Shown here piece after piece: positions 36,219-46,634 of a stretch of DNA of 64,000 nt. The notes below the pieces were generated by a model. The model was not told the origin of the DNA. It searched no databases and saw only the letters and a program-made list of their open reading frames with translations. The stretch is from Vogesella sp. XCS3. GTDB lineage: Bacteria; Pseudomonadota; Gammaproteobacteria; Burkholderiales; Chromobacteriaceae. The stretch lies in the NCBI RefSeq assembly GCF_020616155.1, contig NZ_CP085530.1:201501-265500 (forward strand), read 5' to 3'. Numbering within the stretch: the stretch's first letter is position 1; each line of letters opens with the position of its first letter. Made by a program: the position numbers and the translations under genes.

Positions 36219-37238
36219 ATGCTGAACGATCGCACACAACATTTGCTCAAGGTGCTGGTAGAGCGCTACATCGCCGATGGCCAGCCTGTGGCGTCCAAAA
36301 CCCTGGCGACGGTATCCGGGCTGGAGCTGTCGTCGGCGTCCATCCGCAATATGCTGGCCGACCTGGAAGGGCTGGGCCTGATTGCCTCGCCGCATACCTC
36401 GGCCGGGCGCGTGCCCACGCCGCGCGGCTACCGCCTGTTTGTCGACCGTCTGCTAACGGTGCAACAGCTGGCCGAACCTGCCGTGGCCGAGCTGCGGCAT
36501 ACGCTGCAGCCGGACAGCCCCAAGCGGGTGGTGAAGGCAGCATCGCAGCTGCTAGCCGAGCTGACGCAGTTTGCCGGTGTGGTGATGACACCGCAGCGTG
36601 CCGACGCCGCATTTCGCCAGGTGGAGTTTTTGCGCCTGTCCGAGCGGCGTGTGCTGCTGATTCTGGTCACGCTGGAAGGCGACGTGCAAAACCACCTGTT
36701 CAACACCGCGCGCGACTACAGCGGTGGCGAGCTGATAGAAGCGGCCAACTTCCTGAACCAGCACTATGCCGGCCAGGCGCTGGGCGGCGTGGCCAGCCGG
36801 GTAGGGGAGGAGCTGCAGCGCCTGCGCGGGGATATTTCCGAGCTGATGCAGCTGGCCATCCAGTTTGGCCAGCAAACGCTGCACGGTGGCGACGACCTGG
36901 TGATTAGCGGGCAGGGCAAGCTGCTGAATGTGAGCGATTTCTCCGGCGACCTGAACCGCCTGCGCGAGTTGTTTGATACCTTCCAGCGCAAGACCGAGCT
37001 GTTGCAGCTGCTGGAGCAAAGCCGCCGCGCCCCCGGCGTGAACCTTTTCATTGGCGACGAGTCCGGCGTGGTGACGCTGGACGATTGCAGCGTGGTGATT
37101 GCCCCGTACCGGCTCAATGGCCAGGTAGTGGGTGCACTGGGCGTGGTTGGCCCCACGCGCATGGCCTACGAGCGGGTGATCCCGATTGTGGACATCACCG
37201 CGCGCCTGGTATCCAGTGCGCTGAATTTCAACGATTGA
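36219..37238 (+). CDS. hrcA: Heat-inducible transcription repressor HrcA
   Basis: A 339-residue repressor with an N-terminal winged helix (MLNDRTQHLLKVLVERYIADGQPVAS, then SSASIRNMLADLEGLGLI and PHTSAGRVPT), a GAF-like domain and the C-terminal PYRLNGQVVGALGVVGPTRM segment. HrcA represses groESL/dnaK-type operons by binding CIRCE (TTAGCACTC-N9-GAGTGCTAA). No CIRCE element lies in front of it here, so hrcA itself is probably not autoregulated that way. Confidence 0.96.
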   Translation: MLNDRTQHLLKVLVERYIADGQPVASKTLATVSGLELSSASIRNMLADLEGLGLIASPHTSAGRVPTPRGYRLFVDRLLTVQQLAEPAVAELRHTLQPDSPKRVVKAASQLLAELTQFAGVVMTPQRADAAFRQVEFLRLSERRVLLILVTLEGDVQNHLFNTARDYSGGELIEAANFLNQHYAGQALGGVASRVGEELQRLRGDISELMQLAIQFGQQTLHGGDDLVISGQGKLLNVSDFSGDLNRLRELFDTFQRKTELLQLLEQSRRAPGVNLFIGDESGVVTLDDCSVVIAPYRLNGQVVGALGVVGPTRMAYERVIPIVDITARLVSSALNFND

Positions 37239-37284
37239 CCCCTGTGCCGCAGCCTGTCTGTTGCGACCAACCCTGGATGACACC

Positions 37285-38301
37285 ATGAGTTTGCTGAAAA
37301 ACCTGCTGGCCGCTGCCAGCTTGCTGGCGGCCAGCGTTGCCTATGCCGACGTGGCTTTGCTGATGCGCCCGGATGTGCAGCGCTATATCGACGAGCAGGT
37401 AGCAAGCGGCGAGCTGTCGCGTGCCGAGCTGGAAAGCGTGTTTGCCAATGTGGAGCTCAAGCCGAACATTATCGCCATCATGGACAAGCCTTCCACGGCG
37501 CGGCCGTGGTACCAGTTTCGTCCCAGTTTTTATAACGATAAGCTGATGCAGGAGGGGGTGGCGTTCTGGCTGCAGCACGAAGCTACCCTGCAAAAAGCGG
37601 CAGACACCTACAAAGTGGCGCCGGAAATCATCGTGGCGATTATCGGTATCGAGACGCGCTATGGCCGCAATACCGGTGGCTTCCGTCTGGCCGATGCGCT
37701 GTCTACGCTGGCGTTTGACTACCCGCGCCGCGCCGATTTTTTCCGCGCCGAACTATCGGAGTTCTTTCGCCTGGCGCGCAGTGAAAACGTGAACGCGCTT
37801 ACCCTGAAAGGCAGCTACGCCGGCGCCATGGGTCTGCCACAGTTCATGCCGTCCAGCCACCGCAAGTGGGCAGTGGATTTTGACGGTGACGGTCACAAGG
37901 ACATCTGGAACAACCCGGTGGACGCCATTGGCAGTGTGGCCAACTATTTCCGCGAGCATGGCTGGCTAGGTGGTGACGACGTGGTGATTCCGGCCGAGCT
38001 CGCGCCGGGCACGGTGCCGGACGAGCTGGCCGCTGACAAGTTCAATCTGCACTACACCGTGGCCGAGCTCAAGGCGCGCGGCGTGCTGCCACAAGCCCCG
38101 GTGCGTGACGACGCGCTGGCAGTGCTGGTGCCGCTGGAAGTGGCACCGGGTGAAATGCGCTACTGGCTGGGCCTCAATAATTTCTACACCATTACCCGCT
38201 ACAACAAGAGCACGCTGTACGCCATGGTGACGCACGAGCTGGCGCAGGAAATGCGCGCACGATTCGTGCAGGCGCGCATGGCCGTGCCTGCCGGGCAGTA
38301 A
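37285..38301 (+). CDS. mltB: Membrane-bound lytic murein transglycosylase B (MltB)
   Basis: A 338-residue lytic transglycosylase. The N-terminal signal (about 1-20) is followed by a catalytic domain with the active-site Glu in IIGIETRYGRNTGG and conserved GAMGLPQFMPSSHRKWAVDFDGDG. It cleaves peptidoglycan to 1,6-anhydro products in the periplasm. No lipobox Cys is evident after the signal, so it may be soluble (Slt35-like) rather than lipid-anchored. The start at 37285 gives the signal sequence. Confidence 0.93.
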   Translation: MSLLKNLLAAASLLAASVAYADVALLMRPDVQRYIDEQVASGELSRAELESVFANVELKPNIIAIMDKPSTARPWYQFRPSFYNDKLMQEGVAFWLQHEATLQKAADTYKVAPEIIVAIIGIETRYGRNTGGFRLADALSTLAFDYPRRADFFRAELSEFFRLARSENVNALTLKGSYAGAMGLPQFMPSSHRKWAVDFDGDGHKDIWNNPVDAIGSVANYFREHGWLGGDDVVIPAELAPGTVPDELAADKFNLHYTVAELKARGVLPQAPVRDDALAVLVPLEVAPGEMRYWLGLNNFYTITRYNKSTLYAMVTHELAQEMRARFVQARMAVPAGQ

Positions 38302-38406
38302 GGCGAAAGGCGGCCCGGCCCCCGCATGGCTGGCGATGTGCCAGGTAGCAGGCCGCTGCGCTGAAATAGTCGCCATCCCTGGCGAATCCCTTTAGAATTC
38401 CGCGCC

Positions 38407-40347
38407 ATGACCTATCAAGTTCTCGCCCGCAAGTGGCGCCCCAAGCGCTTTGCCGACCTGGTTGGCCAGGAGCACGTGGTACGCGCCCTGTCCAATGCGC
38501 TGAAAGAATCCCGCCTGCACCATGCCTACCTGCTGACAGGTACCCGTGGCGTGGGCAAGACCACCATCGCACGTATTCTGGCCAAGAGCCTGAACTGCGA
38601 AACCGGTACCACCGCCGAGCCGTGCGGCGTGTGTCAGGCGTGCACCCAGATCGATGCCGGCCGTTTTGTCGACCTGCTGGAGATCGACGCCGCGTCCAAT
38701 ACCGGTATCGACAATATCCGCGAAGTGCTGGAAAACGCCCAGTACACCCCTACTATGGGGCGCTACAAGGTCTACATCATCGATGAAGTGCACATGCTGT
38801 CCAAAAGTGCCTTCAACGCCATGCTCAAGACGCTGGAAGAACCACCGGCGCACGTCAAGTTCATCCTGGCCACGACCGACCCGCAAAAAGTGCCGGTGAC
38901 AGTATTGAGCCGCTGTCTGCAGTTCAGCCTGCGCAACATGACACCGCAGCAGGTGGCCGGCCATCTGGCGCACATGCTGGACGTGGAAGGCATTGCCTAC
39001 GAAACCCCGGCGCTGGCCTTGCTGGGCCGCGCCGCAGCCGGCTCCATGCGCGATGCGCAGTCGCTGCTGGACCAAGCCATTGCCTACGGCCTGGGCGAGG
39101 TCAAGGAAGACGGCGTACGCGCCATGCTGGGCGCGGTGGACAAGCGCTACCTGTTTGCCCTGCTGGACGCGCTGGCCGACGCCGACGGCGCCCGCCTGGT
39201 GGCCGAGGTGGAAGCGTTGGCCGCACGCGGTATCGGTTTTGACAGCGCGCTGGCCGAGCTGGCCAGCCTGCTGCACCAGCTGGCGCTGGCGCAAACCGTG
39301 CCGGCCGCCATTGCCAGTGACGAGCCCGAGCGTGACGCTATCTTTGCCCTGGCGCAGCGCCTGGCGGCGGAAGACGTACAGCTGTACTACCAGATCGCCC
39401 TGCATGGCCGCCGTGACCTGGCGCTGGCGCCGGACGAGCACGCCGGCTTCAGCATGAGCATGCTGCGCATGCTGGCCTTTCACCCGGTAAACGGTGGTGA
39501 GAGTGCCGTGCGCCCGCTGCCGGCAGCCCGCCCGCCAGTGCCTGCGGCCAACCCTGGCGCCAGTAGTGCAGCCTTGCCTGCAGGCGTTTCGCCAGCGCGT
39601 GCTGCGCTGGCGCAGCTGGGGGGCAAGCCTGCCGAGCGCAGCCCGGCCGCCGCTGAAAAACCGGCCGCGCCCGAGCCGGAACCCGAGCCCGCGCGGCCCG
39701 CTGCGCCAGCCCCGGTACCGCAGGCCGCACCGCGTGAGCCTGCACCGTGGGACGAGCAGCCAGCCGCTGTAGCTGCAGCCCCCGCCGCGTCGCCTGCCCG
39801 CCCGTCTGTGTCTGCCCGCGTGGAGGAAGCGCCGGAGGAGGCCGATGACGATGCCGAGCCAGAGGTGCTGGATACCGCGGGTGATAGCGACGACGAGCTG
39901 CCCGCTTACGCCATGATGATGGAAGAAGACCCGGGCGAGCTGGTGAGCGAAGCGCCGGTGTTCGACGGCGACTGGGCCAGCCTGATCGGCCGCCTGGGTA
40001 ACAAGCTGGGCGCGGCGCGCATGCTGGCACAAAACGCGGCGCTGAAACAATGGGATGGCAAAGTATTCGAGCTGGCGGTGCCGGAAGGCTTCCGCAATAT
40101 GGCCACGCGCGATTATCAGGACAAGCTGAAAAGCGTTCTGGGCGAGTATCTCGGCCAGAGCATTGAACTGAGGGTGTCGGTAGAGACCCTCGATATGGAG
40201 ACCCCCGCCATGCGCGATGCACGCTTCAAGCGTGAGCAGCTGGCCGGTGCGCGTCAACACATGGAAAACGACCCGGTAGTACAGCAGCTGGTGCAGGAAA
40301 TGGGCGCCATGCTGCTCGCCGAGACAGTACAACCCGTACAGGAGTAG
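38407..40347 (+). CDS. dnaX: DNA polymerase III tau/gamma subunit DnaX
   Basis: A 646-residue clamp-loader ATPase. Walker A is GTRGVGKTT at about 45-53, the zinc-binding Cys cluster CGVCQACTQ follows, then Walker B ([10 protein letters not shown]) and sensor 1 SRCLQF. After residue 365 comes an Ala/Pro-rich linker and a C-terminal tau domain. I saw no A-AAA-AAG slippery site of the E. coli type, so a separate gamma product by that mechanism is not supported. The ATG has no visible ribosome-binding site. Repeat words lie at 39216-39225 and 39543-39553. Confidence 0.96.
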   Translation: MTYQVLARKWRPKRFADLVGQEHVVRALSNALKESRLHHAYLLTGTRGVGKTTIARILAKSLNCETGTTAEPCGVCQACTQIDAGRFVDLLEIDAASNTGIDNIREVLENAQYTPTMGRYKVYIIDEVHMLSKSAFNAMLKTLEEPPAHVKFILATTDPQKVPVTVLSRCLQFSLRNMTPQQVAGHLAHMLDVEGIAYETPALALLGRAAAGSMRDAQSLLDQAIAYGLGEVKEDGVRAMLGAVDKRYLFALLDALADADGARLVAEVEALAARGIGFDSALAELASLLHQLALAQTVPAAIASDEPERDAIFALAQRLAAEDVQLYYQIALHGRRDLALAPDEHAGFSMSMLRMLAFHPVNGGESAVRPLPAARPPVPAANPGASSAALPAGVSPARAALAQLGGKPAERSPAAAEKPAAPEPEPEPARPAAPAPVPQAAPREPAPWDEQPAAVAAAPAASPARPSVSARVEEAPEEADDDAEPEVLDTAGDSDDELPAYAMMMEEDPGELVSEAPVFDGDWASLIGRLGNKLGAARMLAQNAALKQWDGKVFELAVPEGFRNMATRDYQDKLKSVLGEYLGQSIELRVSVETLDMETPAMRDARFKREQLAGARQHMENDPVVQQLVQEMGAMLLAETVQPVQE

Positions 40348-40352
40348 AAACA

Positions 40353-40691
40353 ATGTTTGGTAAAGCCGGTATCGCAGGCCTGATGAAGCAGGCGCAGCAA
40401 ATGCAGGAAAACATGAAAAAGGCGCAGGAAGAACTGGCGCAGATCGACGTAGAAGGCCAGGCGGGTAACGGCCTGGTAAAAGTGGTGATGAGCTGCGCGC
40501 ACGTTACCCGCCGTGTCATCATCAGCGACGAGCTGCTGGCCGATGCCAAAGAAGACAAAGACATGCTGGAAGACCTGATCGCTGCCGCGTTCAACGACGC
40601 CAGCCGCAAGGCCGAAGCAACCTCGTCCGAGCGCATGTCCGGCTTTACCGCTGGCATGAACCTGCCGGCCGGCATGAAGCTGCCGTTCTGA
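40353..40691 (+). CDS. ybaB: Nucleoid-associated protein YbaB/EbfC
   Basis: A 112-residue DNA-binding protein of the YbaB/EbfC family, with [23 protein letters not shown] at the N-terminus and a Met/Gly-rich C-terminus. It lies five bases after dnaX and ahead of recR, the conserved dnaX-ybaB-recR order. It acts as a homodimer bound to the nucleoid. Confidence 0.96.
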   Translation: MFGKAGIAGLMKQAQQMQENMKKAQEELAQIDVEGQAGNGLVKVVMSCAHVTRRVIISDELLADAKEDKDMLEDLIAAAFNDASRKAEATSSERMSGFTAGMNLPAGMKLPF

Positions 40692-40706
40692 TCGCTTGAT
40701 GACCTG

Positions 40707-40747
40707 AAAGGTTGGCCGCAGGCTGCAGCTTGCGGCCAACCTTTTTT
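40707..40747 (+). terminator. Terminator hairpin built from two inverted repeat copies
   Basis: AAAGGTTGGCCGCA (40707-40720) pairs perfectly with TGCGGCCAACCTTT (40731-40744), with a 10-base loop, and is followed by further T residues to 40747. It lies between ybaB and recR. Both arms are full-length copies of the dispersed repeat, which here doubles as an intrinsic terminator, as Neisseria uptake sequences often do. Confidence 0.92.
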
Positions 40748-40759
40748 ACTGGAGCGCCC

Positions 40760-41359
40760 ATGAAGAACCCGCCCTCGCTCGACCAGCTGATCGCGGCGCT
40801 GAAAGTGCTGCCCGGCGTTGGCCCCAAATCCGCGCAGCGCATGGCTTTTCACTTGCTGCAAAAAGACCGTGGTGGTGCCGACAAGCTGGCACGGGCGCTG
40901 GATCACGCGCTGTTGAATCTGCGCCATTGCCAGCGTTGCCATACCTTTAGCGAAAGCCCGTTGTGCAATGTGTGTGCCGACGCCGAGCGCCGCCAGGACC
41001 TGCTGTGCGTGGTGGAAATGCCGGCCGACCTGCTGATGCTGGAGCAGACGCGTTGCTACGACGGCCTGTACTTTGTGCTGATGGGGCGTCTGTCGCCCAT
41101 GGACGGTATCGGGCCCAAGGACATCGACCTGGAAAAGCTGATTGCCCGTGCCGTGGACGGCGTGGTGCAGGAGGTGATCATTGCCACCAACTTTACTGCC
41201 GAGGGCGAGGTAACCGCGCACCTGATCAGCGAGATGCTGCAGGCGCATGGTTTGCGCGTCAGCCGTATCGCGCGCGGCATGCCGGTGGGTGGCGAGCTGG
41301 AAAACGTGGACCCGGGTACGCTGGCCCAGGCCATGTACGAGCGGCGTAGCGTGAGCTAG
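40760..41359 (+). CDS. recR: Recombination protein RecR
   Basis: A 199-residue RecFOR-pathway protein. A helix-hairpin-helix ([21 protein letters not shown]) is followed by the zinc finger [16 protein letters not shown] and a Toprim domain ([32 protein letters not shown]). The ATG at 40760 has GGAG just upstream; the longer frame is the repeat hairpin and is rejected. Confidence 0.96.
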   Translation: MKNPPSLDQLIAALKVLPGVGPKSAQRMAFHLLQKDRGGADKLARALDHALLNLRHCQRCHTFSESPLCNVCADAERRQDLLCVVEMPADLLMLEQTRCYDGLYFVLMGRLSPMDGIGPKDIDLEKLIARAVDGVVQEVIIATNFTAEGEVTAHLISEMLQAHGLRVSRIARGMPVGGELENVDPGTLAQAMYERRSVS

Positions 41360-41388
41360 GCCGCAGGCCGGTAAATACGCAGTAAAAA

Positions 41389-41412
41389 GCCAGCCCCGCG
41401 GGGCTGGCTTTT
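41389..41412. terminator. Bidirectional terminator between recR and dapE
   Basis: A 9-bp stem GCCAGCCCC / GGGGCTGGC (41389-41397, 41400-41408), flanked by AAAAA on the left and TTTT on the right, between convergent genes. It resembles the dapB terminator at 17671. Confidence 0.9.
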
Positions 41413-41431
41413 GCGTTGCGGCCGGTGTGGC

Positions 41432-42906
<1,475 letters not shown>

Positions 42907-42914
42907 GGGTGGGG

Positions 42915-44036
42915 TCAGTGGTTCAGTGTAAAGCCGGAAAAGGTGGTGTTGTCGCCCTGTTTGCCGCCGGTATTGCTGTTGCTGTCGTGATTGACCAGCC
43001 AGAACAGGTTGGTGGGCGAGTCGGCATTTTGCAGGGCTTCGTCCAGCGAAATCAGCCCGTCCTTGTACAGGCGGAACAGCGATTGCTCGAAGGTTTGCGA
43101 GCCCTCGCTCATGCTGCTTTCGATGGCTTCCTTGATCTTGTCGATATCGCCGTTACGGATCAGTTCCGACACGTGCGCGGTGTTGAACATGATCTCCATG
43201 GCCGGACGGCGTTTGCCGTCCACGGTTTGTACCAGCCGCTGCGATACCACGGCTTTCAGCGTGGCGGCCAGGTCCATCAATAGCGCGGTACGGTTTTCCA
43301 GCGGGAAGAAGCTGATGATGCGGTTCAGCGTGTGGTAGCTGTTGTTGCCGTGCAGCGTAGAGATACACAGGTGGCCGGACTGGGCGTAGTTGATGGCGTA
43401 GGTCAGCGTTTCGGCATCGCGTATCTCGCCGATCATCAGCACGTCGGGCGCCTCGCGCATGGCGTTTTTCAGCGCATTTTCATAGCTGTGCGTATCCACC
43501 CCGATTTCGCGCTGGTTGATGATGGAGCGCTTGTGTTCGAAGATGAATTCCACCGGGTCTTCTACGGTGAGAATGTGCCCGGCCTGGCTCTGGTTGCGGT
43601 ATTCCAGCATGGCAGCCACGGTAGAGCTTTTGCCGGAGCCGGTGGAGCCCACGATAAAGATCAGGCCGCGGCGCTGGCGGATCAGGTCTTTCAGCGAATC
43701 CGGCAGATTCAGGGTGTCCAGGCTGGGGACGGTGGGGGTGATATAGCGTATCACCATGGCCACGTGCCCGCGCTGGCGGAAGATGTTGATACGGTAGTTG
43801 CCCAGGCCGTCGATCTGGCGGCCAAAGTTCATTTCCAGCTCGGCTTCGAAGCGGGCAATCTCGTCCTCCCTCATCAGGCTGTAGGCCAGGCGTTTGACGT
43901 TTTCTGCGCTCAATGCCTTGTCGTTCACAGGTACGGTTTGCCCGTCTATCTTGATTTGGGGTGGGGTACCGCAGGAAAAAAACAGGTCACTGGCCTTTTT
44001 GTCGGCCATGAGTTTGAAAAAAGGCAGCATCAGCAT
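42915..44036 (-). CDS. pilU: Type IV pilus retraction ATPase PilU
   Basis: A 373-residue PilT-like secretion ATPase. A PAS-like N-terminal domain is followed by Walker A (VGSTGSGKSST at about 130-140), an Asp box (ILTVEDPVEF), Walker B (APDVLMIGEIRDAET) and His box (GHLCISTLHGNN). The C-terminal extension beyond 345 separates PilU from PilT. It assists pilus retraction for twitching and DNA uptake. pilT is not adjacent in this window. Confidence 0.9.
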   Translation of the reverse strand: MLMLPFFKLMADKKASDLFFSCGTPPQIKIDGQTVPVNDKALSAENVKRLAYSLMREDEIARFEAELEMNFGRQIDGLGNYRINIFRQRGHVAMVIRYITPTVPSLDTLNLPDSLKDLIRQRRGLIFIVGSTGSGKSSTVAAMLEYRNQSQAGHILTVEDPVEFIFEHKRSIINQREIGVDTHSYENALKNAMREAPDVLMIGEIRDAETLTYAINYAQSGHLCISTLHGNNSYHTLNRIISFFPLENRTALLMDLAATLKAVVSQRLVQTVDGKRRPAMEIMFNTAHVSELIRNGDIDKIKEAIESSMSEGSQTFEQSLFRLYKDGLISLDEALQNADSPTNLFWLVNHDSNSNTGGKQGDNTTFSGFTLNH

Positions 44037-44123
44037 GGTGTGCAGCGCGCTCTCGCAGAGGGTGTCATGGCGCTAGTCTAGCGTGAAATGCCGCCTTGTG
44101 GCGTACCGGCTAGCGTGCTGGCC

Positions 44124-44136
44124 AAGGTTGGCCGCA
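44124..44136 (+). repeat. Dispersed repeat copy between fadD and pilU
   Basis: AAGGTTGGCCGCA in the gap upstream of pilU and downstream of fadD, 37 bases from the fadD terminator. Confidence 0.9.
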
Positions 44137-44170
44137 GCGGGGTGAAGGTGAGGGTGGCAAGCAGGCGTAA

Positions 44171-44190
44171 AAAACCCGCTTGCGCGGGTT
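44171..44190 (-). terminator. Terminator of fadD
   Basis: AACCCGC (44173-44179) pairs with GCGGGTT (44184-44190) around a 4-base loop; the minus strand continues with further T residues (A-run at 44169-44174). Confidence 0.85.
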
Positions 44191-44204
44191 GTTGACGGTT
44201 ACTG

Positions 44205-45878
44205 TCAGTGTTTGACTTCGGCATCGCGCAGGGCGCGGCGCAGGATCTTGCCCACGTTGGTCTTGGGCAGCTCCTGGCGGAACTCGACCGACTTGGGCAC
44301 CTTGTAGCCGGTCAGGTTGGTGCGGCAGTGGCTCAGTACGTCGGCCTCGGTCAGTGCCGAGTCTTTTTTGACCACGAATACCTTCACCACCTCGCCGGAT
44401 TTCTCGTCTGGAATGCCGATGCATGCTACCTCCAGCACGCCCGGGTGCAGTGCCACCACGTCTTCGATTTCGTTCGGGTACACGTTGAAGCCCGATACCA
44501 GAATCATGTCTTTCTTGCGGTCTACCAGTTTGACGTAGCCTTCCGGGGTGACCATGGCCATGTCGCCGGTGGCCAGGAAGCCCTGGCTATCGATGACCTT
44601 GGCCGTTTCTTCCGGGCGCTGCCAGTAGCCTTTCATCACTTGCGGGCCGCGGATGCACAGCTCGCCGGATTCGCCCTGGGCGACTTCACTGCCGTCATTG
44701 TCGCGGATCTGGATTTCGGTAGACGGAATCGGTACACCAATGGTGCCGTTGTACGCTTTCAGGTCCAGCGGGTTGATGCAGGCGGCCGGGCTGGTTTCGG
44801 TCAGGCCGTAGGCTTCGATCAGCGGGGTGCCGGTGATGTCCTTCCACTTGTCGGCTACGGCTTTTTGTACCGCCATGCCACCGCCCAGTGCCAGGCGCCA
44901 GGTGGAGAAATCCACGGTCTTGAAGTCCGGGTTGTTCAGCAGGGCATTAAACAGCGTATTGACGCCGGTAATGGCGGTAACCTTGTATTTTTTCAGCTCT
45001 TTTACAAAGCCTGGAATGTCGCGCGGGTTGGTGATGAGGATGCTCATCGCGCCCAGCTCGGTAAATACCATCAGGTTCGCGGTAAGCGAGAAGATGTGAT
45101 ACAGCGGCAGCGCGGTAACGATGATTTCCTGGCCTTCGCGCACGGCGTGTTTCACCCACTCGCCAGCTTGCAGCATGTTGGCGATGATATTGGCGTTGGT
45201 CAGCATGGCGCCTTTGGAAACACCGGTGGTGCCACCGGTGTACTGCAGGAAGGCGATGTCGTCATGGCCGACATCTACCTTGCGCATTGGCTGGCGCGCG
45301 CCTGCCGCCAGCGCATCGTTAAAACCGGTGTGGCGCGCGATGTGCCACGGCGGCACCATTTTCTTGACCTTGCGTACCACGAAGTTGACGATCAGGCGTT
45401 TGGGGAAGCCCAGCATGTCGCCAATGCTGGCGATCACCACATTCTTGACTGGCGTGCGCGGCAGAACCTGTTCCAGCACGTTGGCGAAATTTTCCAGAAT
45501 AACAATGGTTTCGGCGCCGGAATCCTTCAGCTGGTGTTCCAGTTCGCGTGGCGTGTACAGCGGGTTGACGTTGACCACGGTGCAGCCGGCGCGCAGTGTG
45601 CCAAACACGGCGATCGGGTACTGCAGCAGGTTGGGCATCATGATGGCCACGCGGCTGCCCTTGGCCAAGCCCAGTGTGTTTTGCAGGTAGGAAGCAAAGT
45701 TGGCCGACAGCTGGTCCAGCTCGCCGTAGCTCAGGATCTTGTCCATGCAGGCCAGCGCCGGGCGGTCACGGAACTTGGCGGCGCTGCGCTCGAAAACCTC
45801 GGACACCGACTTGAATTCGTTGATGTCGATCTCGGCGGCAACACCTGCCTGGTAATTCTTCAGCCAGATTTTTTCCAT
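44205..45878 (-). CDS. fadD: Long-chain fatty acid-CoA ligase FadD
   Basis: A 557-residue AMP-forming ligase that activates fatty acids during uptake. The P-loop is YTGGTTGVSKGAML, followed by YGLTETSPAA, the ATP-binding TGDMAMVTPEGYVKLVDRKKDMI with the FACS signature, and the catalytic Lys in PKTNVGKILRR. The start MEKIWLKNYQAGVAAEID aligns with E. coli FadD; an ATG six codons earlier is also possible. A palindrome 103 bases upstream (45981-45990) may be its operator. Confidence 0.93.
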   Translation of the reverse strand: MEKIWLKNYQAGVAAEIDINEFKSVSEVFERSAAKFRDRPALACMDKILSYGELDQLSANFASYLQNTLGLAKGSRVAIMMPNLLQYPIAVFGTLRAGCTVVNVNPLYTPRELEHQLKDSGAETIVILENFANVLEQVLPRTPVKNVVIASIGDMLGFPKRLIVNFVVRKVKKMVPPWHIARHTGFNDALAAGARQPMRKVDVGHDDIAFLQYTGGTTGVSKGAMLTNANIIANMLQAGEWVKHAVREGQEIIVTALPLYHIFSLTANLMVFTELGAMSILITNPRDIPGFVKELKKYKVTAITGVNTLFNALLNNPDFKTVDFSTWRLALGGGMAVQKAVADKWKDITGTPLIEAYGLTETSPAACINPLDLKAYNGTIGVPIPSTEIQIRDNDGSEVAQGESGELCIRGPQVMKGYWQRPEETAKVIDSQGFLATGDMAMVTPEGYVKLVDRKKDMILVSGFNVYPNEIEDVVALHPGVLEVACIGIPDEKSGEVVKVFVVKKDSALTEADVLSHCRTNLTGYKVPKSVEFRQELPKTNVGKILRRALRDAEVKH

Positions 45879-45980
45879 GGCGTTCGTCTTCTCCATCGTG
45901 TTGGTTCATGGCCCCCAATTTATTGTTGTCGGGTGGCGCGGGGGATCTGCTTGCTGCAGATTCAATATAGATTGTCTTGG

Positions 45981-45990
45981 CAAACGTTTG
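45981..45990. promoter_or_regulatory. Candidate fatty-acid regulator operator upstream of fadD
   Basis: CAAACGTTTG is a perfect 10-base palindrome about 100 bases ahead of fadD. It resembles the CAAAC/GTTTG half-sites of TetR-type fatty-acid regulators such as PsrA, but without the usual spacer. The function is inferred from likeness and position. Confidence 0.35.
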
Positions 45991-46091
45991 TTTCGTAGCC
46001 CGTGACAACTCTACCGCATGTCTTATCTGGTGCAAAGCATGTGCTTGGTTTGCGGCCTTAGACCTCAGTTTTCTTTTGTCGCAGAGTGGTT

Positions 46092-46135
46092 TATAATCGC
46101 GGCATTTTAGGGATGGGCGGTTCTTCGCCCATTTT
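46092..46135 (+). promoter_or_regulatory. rimP-nusA-infB operon promoter and leader hairpin
   Basis: A perfect -10 (TATAAT, 46092-46097) has only a weak -35 upstream. Just after the expected start lies ATGGGCG (46112-46118) pairing with CGCCCAT (46125-46131), then TTTTT. This is a terminator-like leader hairpin before rimP. Leaders of this operon in other bacteria are attenuated and NusA-controlled; the same is inferred here. Confidence 0.65.
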
Positions 46136-46157
46136 TCTTTTCTGGAATTGGATGCCC

Positions 46158-46586
46158 ATGGATGTACGTTTGCTGCTCGAGAACACGCTGCCCGGTTTGG
46201 GGTATGAGCTTGTAGATTTTGAAATGACCCCCGGGGGTGGTTTCCGCGTGTTTATGGATAAACCGGGCGGCATTACCGTAGAAGATTGCGTTAGCGTGAG
46301 TAATCACCTGACGCGTCTGTTCATGGTCGAAAATGTTGACTACGAGCGTCTGGAAGTTTCCTCGCCCGGCCTGGACCGTCCGCTGAAGAAAGAAGCGGAC
46401 TACGTGCGCTTCACCGGTAGCCTTGCCAAGATCCGTACCCGCCTGCCTGTTGAACAGCAGAAGCGGTTTCAGGGTCGTATCGCAGGTATCACCGACGGCG
46501 TTGTCAGCCTGGTAGTGGAAGATGGTCGCACCGTGGCCATTCCCCTGGCGAATATCGATAAAGCCCGGCTGGAGCCGGAGTTTTAA
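46158..46586 (+). CDS. rimP: Ribosome maturation factor RimP
   Basis: A 142-residue 30S assembly factor with the conserved [20 protein letters not shown] and [19 protein letters not shown] segments. The ATG at 46158 starts MDVRLLLEN, the canonical N-terminus; another ATG two codons earlier is possible. It is first gene of rimP-nusA-infB-rbfA-truB-rpsO-pnp. Confidence 0.95.
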   Translation: MDVRLLLENTLPGLGYELVDFEMTPGGGFRVFMDKPGGITVEDCVSVSNHLTRLFMVENVDYERLEVSSPGLDRPLKKEADYVRFTGSLAKIRTRLPVEQQKRFQGRIAGITDGVVSLVVEDGRTVAIPLANIDKARLEPEF

Positions 46587-46634
46587 TTCGCAGGACGTTG
46601 GCCGCGAACAAGAATACGGAATTTGGAGGATTGC

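Noticed and set aside
39640..39665. A-run in dnaX as a frameshift site for a gamma subunit
   Set aside because: It lacks the A-AAA-AAG heptamer and a downstream stem; there is no in-frame evidence for a short product.
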